In this document: piece by piece, positions 59,929 through 64,000 of the stretch
How positions within the stretch are numbered: the first letter of the stretch is position 1
How the letters are laid out: each line of letters starts with the position of its first letter
Assembly (NCBI GenBank): GCA_035544215.1
Contig: DATKHY010000003.1
Coordinates: forward strand, 186,001 to 250,000
Direction: 5' to 3'
DNA: 64,000 nucleotides
Source: Candidatus Binatia bacterium
Lineage (GTDB): Bacteria > Vulcanimicrobiota > Vulcanimicrobiia > Vulcanimicrobiales > Vulcanimicrobiaceae
Notes under the pieces: model-generated
What the model was told of the DNA's origin: nothing
Seen by the model: the letters and a program-made list of their open reading frames with translations, nothing else
Database searches by the model: none
Translations under genes and position numbers: made by a program

Positions 59929-60891
59929 ATGATTACGTTTCGTTCTAGCCACGCGTCCTTTTGCGCTGGCACGGTTTTGTTTATGCTAGCGGCTTGCGGC
60001 CCGATGCAACCTCAGGTTCGAGGCGGCGAGACCGGTCAAGCGGGAGACGTTAGCCGCTCACTTCCATACAATAAGACGTTTAATTACACGGGGAAGCGCC
60101 AGTGGTTCACGGTTCCGACGGGCGTGACGCGGCTCACGGTGGTTGCTCGCGGTGCAAGTGGCGGAAGCAATTTCCGTTACGACGGCGGCGGACGCGGGGG
60201 CCGCATCTACGCAGTTATTCCGGTCACGCCGGGTGAACGGCTCGCAGTTCTCGTCGGCGGAGCAGGTTTGCAGCCCAACGGCGGGTTTAACGGCGGTGGA
60301 AGCGGCGGAACCTATTCCGGCAGGTTTAGCGCACAGGGTGGCGGAGGCGCGTCGGACGTGCGGCAAGGCGGTGACCGGCTCACGAATCGCATTCTCGTCG
60401 CCGGCGGCGGCGGCGGTCAGGGCGCACCGCTCGAGCCGTACAACTGCTACTCGGAGGGTAGCCCCCAACCCAACGGCAACGGCGGGAAGGGCGGCGGCAG
60501 TACCGGCGGCCCGGGACAAAATGGATGCTACGCACCCGGTAGCGGCGGCGGCGCATTCGGCGGGAGCCAAAGCGCTGGGGGCGGCGGCGGCGCTGGTGGT
60601 TATGGTATCGGAAACCCTGGCAATCCAGGATCGCTCGGAAGGGGCGGCACGGGCGGAGCGGGCTGCCATGGCGCCTGTAGTCAGCCCGGGGAGCCGGGAG
60701 GCGGAGGCGGTGCAGGCTACTTTGGCGGCGGAGGCGGAGGGGCAGGCTACATCACCGATCGCAACGCCTTGGGCGGCGGGGGCGGCGGCGGCGGGTCCTC
60801 ATACGTCGAGCCTAGCGCGCAAAAGTTTCAGAGCTGGCAAGGATGGAAGAACGCCGTCGGCAATGGCCTCGTGGTCCTTAGCTGGCAATAA
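59929..60891 (+). CDS. Glycine-rich lipoprotein
   Basis: A 320-residue lipoprotein. The signal (ITFRSSHASFCAGTVLF) ends at lipobox MLAAC. A short beta segment (FNYTGKRQWFTVPTGVTRLT, VVARGASGG) follows, as in bacterial Gly_rich/ALK-like glycine-rich domains, then RIYAVIPVTPGERLAVLVGG and a very glycine-rich stretch (about 115-300) with scattered Tyr, Asn, Ser and Cys pairs. It ends VEPSAQKFQSWQGWKNAVGN before a hydrophobic strand (LVVLSW). The 'G..v..tvpaGvt.l.v...GasGG' start plus 'vpVtPGe.l.v.vGG.G' is the usual layout for exported glycine-rich proteins. CCGAGGAGG lies upstream of the ATG. Probably a surface structural protein. Confidence 0.78.
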   Translation: MITFRSSHASFCAGTVLFMLAACGPMQPQVRGGETGQAGDVSRSLPYNKTFNYTGKRQWFTVPTGVTRLTVVARGASGGSNFRYDGGGRGGRIYAVIPVTPGERLAVLVGGAGLQPNGGFNGGGSGGTYSGRFSAQGGGGASDVRQGGDRLTNRILVAGGGGGQGAPLEPYNCYSEGSPQPNGNGGKGGGSTGGPGQNGCYAPGSGGGAFGGSQSAGGGGGAGGYGIGNPGNPGSLGRGGTGGAGCHGACSQPGEPGGGGGAGYFGGGGGGAGYITDRNALGGGGGGGGSSYVEPSAQKFQSWQGWKNAVGNGLVVLSWQ

Positions 60892-60907
60892 AGACGGATC
60901 GTAGTGC

Positions 60908-60985
60908 GCGCCCGTAGCTCAAACTGGATAGAGCAGGGGACTCCTAAGCCCAAGGTTGCCAGTTCGATTCTGGCCGGGCGCACCA
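60908..60985 (+). tRNA. tRNA-Arg (anticodon CCT)
   Basis: A cloverleaf can be drawn. The seven-base-pair acceptor GCGCCCG/CGGGCGC, D arm GCTC...GAGC, anticodon loop CTCCTAA with CCT, T arm GCCAG-TTCGATT-CTGGC and encoded CCA end at 60985 are all present. The anticodon stem has three G-C pairs but its first and last positions are G-A and A-G mismatches, which is unusual. It lies 16 bases after the glycine-rich lipoprotein and 32 bases before the next lipoprotein ATG. Confidence 0.82.
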
Positions 60986-61017
60986 CTCCCGGAGTCGTTA
61001 TGGTAAAAGACGGAGAG

Positions 61018-61950
61018 ATGAAGATGGTAAGACGAGTCGCAAGCCTTTGTGCCGTTCTTGTTTTCGTTGCGGGATGCGGAGCATCGCCGCCAGCGATCGG
61101 CGTCCCCGGGATTCCCTCGGGAGACACCGTCGCGCAACCCGCGCGCAGTCAGTTGCTCTACGCCACGGGAGGATGCTCGGGTACGTGTGTGCTGTCGTAC
61201 CCGAGGGGCAGGGTGGTCGGGAGCCTTGCGCTCTCCGGCGCTGGCTTGTGCTCCGACAAGCGCGGTAACATCTTCATGCCGAGCGCGACATCGAGCGGAG
61301 CCGCCGTCGTCTATGAATATGCGCACGGGGGCAAGAGTCCGAAAGCGACGTTGAACGTGCCGGGGATTCTCGCCGAAGGATGCTCGGTCGATCCAACGAC
61401 CGGAAATCTCGCGGTAACGTATCTATGCCGGAACTGTAGTTACGGTCCGGTAGCAATCTTCCAAAACGCGAAAGGTTCGCCCACGAGCTACGAGCAGGCC
61501 GGCGTCTACCTTTCGTTCTGCGGCTATGACGGCAAAGGAAATCTCTTCGCGGATGGCACGGGCGGGAGTGGGTTCGCGTTGCTCGAGCTGCCGGCCGGCG
61601 GTAGCGCCCTCTCACCGATTTCCGTTAGCCAGAGCATCGCGATCGCCGGACAGGTTCAATGGGATGGAACCTTCGTCGCGATAGAAGACCTGTCGCACCC
61701 CGTCATCTATCAGTTCAAAATCTCCGGCTCGACGGCCACGCGCAAAGGGACGACAAAGCTCACGGGTGCGGGGAACTCTGGTGGGCAGTCCTGGATCCAA
61801 GGTGCCACCGTGGTAGTACCGTATAGCCCGAGTGGCTCGACGCCCACCGCTGTAGGCTACTGGAAGTATCCCGCCGGAGGCTCGCCCGCCAAGACCATCA
61901 AGAGGCATCTCGGCGCGGGCCCGCTTGCCGGCGTTACCGTAAGCCTCTGA
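61018..61950 (+). CDS. Beta-propeller lipoprotein (streptogramin-lyase-like)
   Basis: A 310-residue lipoprotein. Signal peptide MKMVRRVASLCAVLVFVAGC ends at the lipobox Cys. Repeats: LLYATGGCSGTCVLSYPRG, GLCSDKRGNIFMPSATSSG, YEYAHGGKSPKATLNVPG, GCSVDPTTGNLAVTYLCR, CGYDGKGNLFADGTGGSG, YWKYPAGGSPAKTIKRHLG. It is the closest relative here of 27962-28966, sharing 'EYAHGG..P..TL', 'GCSV.P.TGNLAV', 'CGYD.KGNLF.DG' and a final 'YPAGG.P.KTI'. ATGs at 61000, 61018 and 61024 are all possible; 61018 gives the best signal peptide. Starts just after tRNA-Arg. Confidence 0.82.
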   Translation: MKMVRRVASLCAVLVFVAGCGASPPAIGVPGIPSGDTVAQPARSQLLYATGGCSGTCVLSYPRGRVVGSLALSGAGLCSDKRGNIFMPSATSSGAAVVYEYAHGGKSPKATLNVPGILAEGCSVDPTTGNLAVTYLCRNCSYGPVAIFQNAKGSPTSYEQAGVYLSFCGYDGKGNLFADGTGGSGFALLELPAGGSALSPISVSQSIAIAGQVQWDGTFVAIEDLSHPVIYQFKISGSTATRKGTTKLTGAGNSGGQSWIQGATVVVPYSPSGSTPTAVGYWKYPAGGSPAKTIKRHLGAGPLAGVTVSL

Positions 61951-62030
61951 AGCTCGGGCCCGCTTGCTTTCCTGGCCGTGCCGCGCCGGTTGCGTGGCGG
62001 CTCGCGGGTATGCTAGCATGGGTTTCTGGA

Positions 62031-62051
62031 ACGGACCGGCGGTCCGTTTTA
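62031..62051 (+). terminator. Hairpin with T tract before rpmG
   Basis: ACGGACC at 62031-62037 pairs perfectly with GGTCCGT at 62041-62047 around loop GGC, followed by TTTATT. It lies 80 bases past the lipoprotein stop and about 25 bases before rpmG, so it may end the lipoprotein transcript or act as a leader element of the ribosomal block. Confidence 0.6.
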
Positions 62052-62073
62052 TTCATGTTGTGGTAGACTACTG

Positions 62074-62238
62074 ATGGCAAAGAAAGAAACGCGTGTAATG
62101 GTGGTCCTGGCCTGCACGGTATGCAAGCGCCGCAATTACAACACGCAAAAGAATAAATCGAAGACGACGGATCGGCTGGAGCTCAAGAAATATTGCCGCT
62201 TCTGCCGCTCGCACAACCCGCATCGAGAGACCAGATAG
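62074..62238 (+). CDS. rpmG: 50S ribosomal protein L33
   Basis: A 54-residue ribosomal protein: [54 protein letters not shown]. The two CxxC pairs (C14/C17 and C41/C44) form the zinc-binding C+ version of L33. It opens the conserved order rpmG, tRNA-Trp, secE, nusG, rplK, rplA. Its TAG stop (62236-62238) uses the first two bases of the tRNA-Trp gene. Confidence 0.95.
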   Translation: MAKKETRVMVVLACTVCKRRNYNTQKNKSKTTDRLELKKYCRFCRSHNPHRETR

Positions 62239-62312
62239 GGCGGTAGCTCAATTGGTAGAGTCCTGGTCTCCAAAACCAGTTGTTGCAGGTTCGAGTCCTG
62301 TCCGCCCTGCCA
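62237..62312 (+). tRNA. tRNA-Trp (anticodon CCA)
   Basis: Full cloverleaf: acceptor AGGGCGG/CCGCCCT, D arm GCTC...GAGT, anticodon stem CTGGT/ACCAG with loop CTCCAAA (anticodon CCA), T arm GCAGG-TTCGAGT-CCTGT with one G-T pair, discriminator G and encoded CCA (62310-62312). It sits between rpmG and secE, the usual place for tRNA-Trp, and overlaps the rpmG stop codon by two bases. Confidence 0.95.
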
Positions 62313-62333
62313 GTCTTCGGAAGTGAAACTTTG

Positions 62334-62555
62334 GTGAACGAACAGCAGAAGAGAACGGCCCAGAGCCTCGCAGGCGGCGACTTCGTCCGCGGCGTGATCG
62401 CGGAGCTGCGCCGCGTCACCTGGCCCACCCGCGATGAATGGATCTCTGCCACCGTGCTGACGATCGCGCTGGTCGTCGGCATCGGTCTCTTCACGTTCGT
62501 CCTTGACCAGCTGTTCGGTTGGCTCTTCACCGTGATCCGCCCAGTAACGGGATAG
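62334..62555 (+). CDS. secE: Preprotein translocase subunit SecE
   Basis: A 73-residue single-span SecE. An N-terminal amphipathic part (LAGGDFVRGVIAELRRVTWP) includes the conserved 'El+kVtWPtr.E' motif, followed by TRDEWISAT and one membrane helix (about 41-66: VLTIALVVGIGLFTFVLDQL). It forms the SecYEG channel with SecY and SecG. Start GTG at 62334 (TTG one codon earlier is possible), 21 bases after tRNA-Trp. nusG follows after five bases. Confidence 0.93.
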   Translation: MNEQQKRTAQSLAGGDFVRGVIAELRRVTWPTRDEWISATVLTIALVVGIGLFTFVLDQLFGWLFTVIRPVTG

Positions 62556-62560
62556 CGCCC

Positions 62561-63295
62561 ATGTACGACATCGAACGCCAAGACATCGAGACCGCGGAGC
62601 CCGCTGCCAACGAGGCGATCATCGACGATACCCAAATGGGCGACGTCGCCGGCGTGACCGAGGAACCCGTGACCGAGACCGAACTCGCCGAGAGCGAGTT
62701 GGTCCAGGCCGAGCTCGTCGAGGGCGAGGCCGACGCGGAAGAGATTTCCGCCAAGCCCAAGGACAACCGCAGCTGGTTCGTCGTGCATACTTATTCCGGA
62801 TACGAAAACAAGGTCAAGGCCAACCTCGAGCGGCGCATCCACTCGATGGGCATGCAGGACAAGATCTTCCGCGTGCTCGTCCCCATGGAGGACGAGGTCG
62901 AGTTCAAGGACGGCAAGCGAAAGATCACACCCAAGAAGGTCTTCCCGGGTTACGTCTTGGTCGAGATGATCATGGACGATCAGTCCTGGTACGTCGTGCG
63001 CAACACGCAGGGCGTGACCGGCTTCGTCGGCAGCCCGGGCCCCGGCGAGAAGCCGGTGCCGCTGCAGGACAAAGAGGTCAAGACGATCCTCAAGCAGATG
63101 GGCATCGAGGCGCCGAAGCTCAAGATCGATTTCAAGAAGGGCGACCGCGTCAAGGTTACCTCGGGGCCGTTCTTCGACTTCACAGGCGTCGTCGACGAGA
63201 TCGCGCCGGAAAAGGAACGCCTGCGTGCGCTGATCTCGATTTTCGGCCGCGAGACGCCGGTCGAGCTGGAGTTTTTCCAGGTAGAAAAAGTCTAA
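62561..63295 (+). CDS. nusG: Transcription antitermination factor NusG
   Basis: A 244-residue NusG. The NGN domain (about 69-175: NRSWFVVHTYSGYENKVKAN, PKKVFPGYVLVEMIMDDQSW, RNTQGVTGFVGSPGPGEKPV) is followed by the KOW domain (about 188-244: FKKGDRVKVTSGPFFDFTGV, RALISIFGRETPVELEFFQV). It couples RNA polymerase to the ribosome, Rho or S10. The first 65 residues are an extra, strongly acidic extension (EEPVTETELAESELVQAELV) absent from E. coli NusG. Confidence 0.96.
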   Translation: MYDIERQDIETAEPAANEAIIDDTQMGDVAGVTEEPVTETELAESELVQAELVEGEADAEEISAKPKDNRSWFVVHTYSGYENKVKANLERRIHSMGMQDKIFRVLVPMEDEVEFKDGKRKITPKKVFPGYVLVEMIMDDQSWYVVRNTQGVTGFVGSPGPGEKPVPLQDKEVKTILKQMGIEAPKLKIDFKKGDRVKVTSGPFFDFTGVVDEIAPEKERLRALISIFGRETPVELEFFQVEKV

Positions 63296-63302
63296 GTTAC
63301 CG

Positions 63303-63348
63303 CTGGGTCATGCTTCCCTGAGCTTGTCGAAGGGTCAGCATGACACTG
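63303..63348. repeat. Repeat with flanking inverted arms between nusG and rplK
   Basis: GTCATGCT (63307-63314) and AGCATGAC (63337-63344) are perfect inverted arms around CCCTGAGCTTGTCGAAGG, a variant of the repeat found after rpoC at 23531. A second small inverted pair follows (CTGGG/CCCAG). It can fold into a hairpin but lacks a T tract. The 126-base gap 63296-63421 holds nothing else except the rplK leader with AGGAGAG. Confidence 0.6.
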
Positions 63349-63421
63349 GGAGCCATACCCCAGCGCCCAGGTCCAAAATTGAGGGGGAGAAACGTTCACA
63401 ACGCTTCGTAAGGAGAGATAA

Positions 63422-63847
63422 GTGGCTAAGAAGGTCGTAGGCAAGATCGGCCTACAGATTCCGGCCGGCAAGGCAACGCCCGCGCCGCCAATCGGTCCGG
63501 CACTCGGACCCTACTCGCTCAACATCATGGACTTCTGCAAGCAGTACAACGAGCGTACGGCGTCGCAGGCGGGCATGATCATTCCGGTCGAGATCACGGT
63601 CTTCGAGGACCGCACGTTCACGTTCATCACCAAGACCCCGCCGGCGTCGTTCCTCATCAAGCAGGCCTTAAAGATCGAGTCGGGCAGCAAGGAGCCGAAC
63701 CGCAACAAGGTCGGAAAACTCACGCAGAGCCAGCTCGAAGAGATCGCCAAGGTGAAGATGCCCGACATCAACGCCAACGACATCGACGCGGCGAAGAAGA
63801 TCGTCGCGGGCACGGCCCGCTCGATGGGCGTCGAGGTGGACGCATAA
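63422..63847 (+). CDS. rplK: 50S ribosomal protein L11
   Basis: Complete 141-residue L11. [60 protein letters not shown] and [10 protein letters not shown] are the conserved segments, with the N-terminal thiostrepton-loop prolines present. It binds 23S rRNA at the GTPase-associated centre. GTG start with AGGAGAG upstream; rplA begins two bases after its stop. Confidence 0.97.
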   Translation: MAKKVVGKIGLQIPAGKATPAPPIGPALGPYSLNIMDFCKQYNERTASQAGMIIPVEITVFEDRTFTFITKTPPASFLIKQALKIESGSKEPNRNKVGKLTQSQLEEIAKVKMPDINANDIDAAKKIVAGTARSMGVEVDA

Positions 63848-63848
63848 C

Positions 63849-64000
63849 ATGCCGCAGCACCACGGAAAACGCTTCAAGACGCTCGCCGAGGGCTTCGATG
63901 GCAAGCGCCTCTTCTCGACGCCCGAGGCGATCGCGATCGTCAAGCGCAACGCCAACGCGAAATTCAACGAGACGGTCGAGGCTCACGTCCGGCTCGGCGT
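63849..64000 (+). CDS. rplA: 50S ribosomal protein L1 (partial, runs off the window)
   Basis: The first 50 codons of L1 are present: MPQHHGKRFKTLAEGFDGKR, LFSTPEAIAIVKRNANAKFN, ETVEAHVRLG. The 'kfnETVE.hv.LGv' motif is the L1 signature. It starts two bases after rplK, the standard rplKA order. L1 binds the 23S L1 stalk and its own mRNA. Confidence 0.95.
   Translation, partial: MPQHHGKRFKTLAEGFDGKRLFSTPEAIAIVKRNANAKFNETVEAHVRLG

Noticed and set aside
60280-60820. GGC-rich repetitive stretch considered as a CRISPR-like or tandem repeat array
   Set aside because: It has no constant repeat/spacer period; the repetition is glycine codons of the glycine-rich lipoprotein.
61990-62019. TTGCGT and TAGCAT with an 18-base gap as an rpmG promoter
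   Set aside because: Weak -10, and the start point would fall at the foot of the hairpin at 62031, so the assignment is not convincing.

Overview
This window is GC-rich (about 65% in most genes) and comes from a diderm bacterium. It carries two TonB-dependent receptors, a TolC-type outer-membrane factor, an RND efflux pump, a second outer-membrane barrel and at least seven lipoproteins with clear lipoboxes. GTG and TTG starts and 1-4 base gene overlaps are common. The mix of TonB receptors, an expanded set of beta-propeller lipoproteins and LemA/TPM proteins would fit a little-cultured soil-type lineage such as Candidatus Eremiobacterota (WPS-2). That placement is inference, not something the sequence proves.

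Layout. 0-5.5 kb: an RND pump operon (permease, TolC-like factor, adaptor). 5.5-10 kb, minus strand: a coupled operon of a phospholipase C/phosphatase-family enzyme, a YncE-like propeller, an OmpR regulator and a histidine kinase, divergent from a TonB receptor (10.2-13 kb). 13-19.5 kb: a propeller, CFA synthase, TsaD, a six-hairpin glycosidase-like protein, a small lmo0937-type membrane protein and a Rossmann protein. 19.7-23.5 kb: rpoC standing alone. 23.6-28 kb: a TIR-NB-ARC-TPR STAND protein followed after one base by an outer-membrane barrel gene. 28-34.6 kb: a propeller lipoprotein, ATP-grasp ligase, Lrp regulator, sodium:solute symporter with its DUF3311 partner, and LemA-TPM-TPM followed by an amidase-like protein. 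34.6-43.4 kb: a large MalT-like LuxR regulator, an unknown protein, a second two-component pair and a second TonB receptor with an unusual C-terminal extension. 43.4-55.6 kb: metabolic and repair genes (FAD hydroxylase, TAG-like glycosylase, PYROXD2-like oxidoreductase, fRMsr, S51 peptidase-like protein), transporters and lipoproteins.

55.6-59.1 kb looks like an accessory and partly decaying patch. It holds a small membrane protein, a multicopper oxidase pseudogene, an N-terminally extended IF-1 without an ATG, and an aquaporin fused in frame to a thioredoxin-type arsenate reductase. 59-62 kb has three lipoproteins and a tRNA-Arg. From 62 kb the conserved block rpmG, tRNA-Trp, secE, nusG, rplK, rplA begins and runs off the end.

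No CRISPR array, transposase or rRNA was seen. The most interesting points are the TIR-STAND/barrel pair, the isolation of rpoC from the ribosomal-protein block, the channel-reductase fusion, the rpmG stop codon lying inside tRNA-Trp, and the duplicated domain after the barrel of the second TonB receptor.
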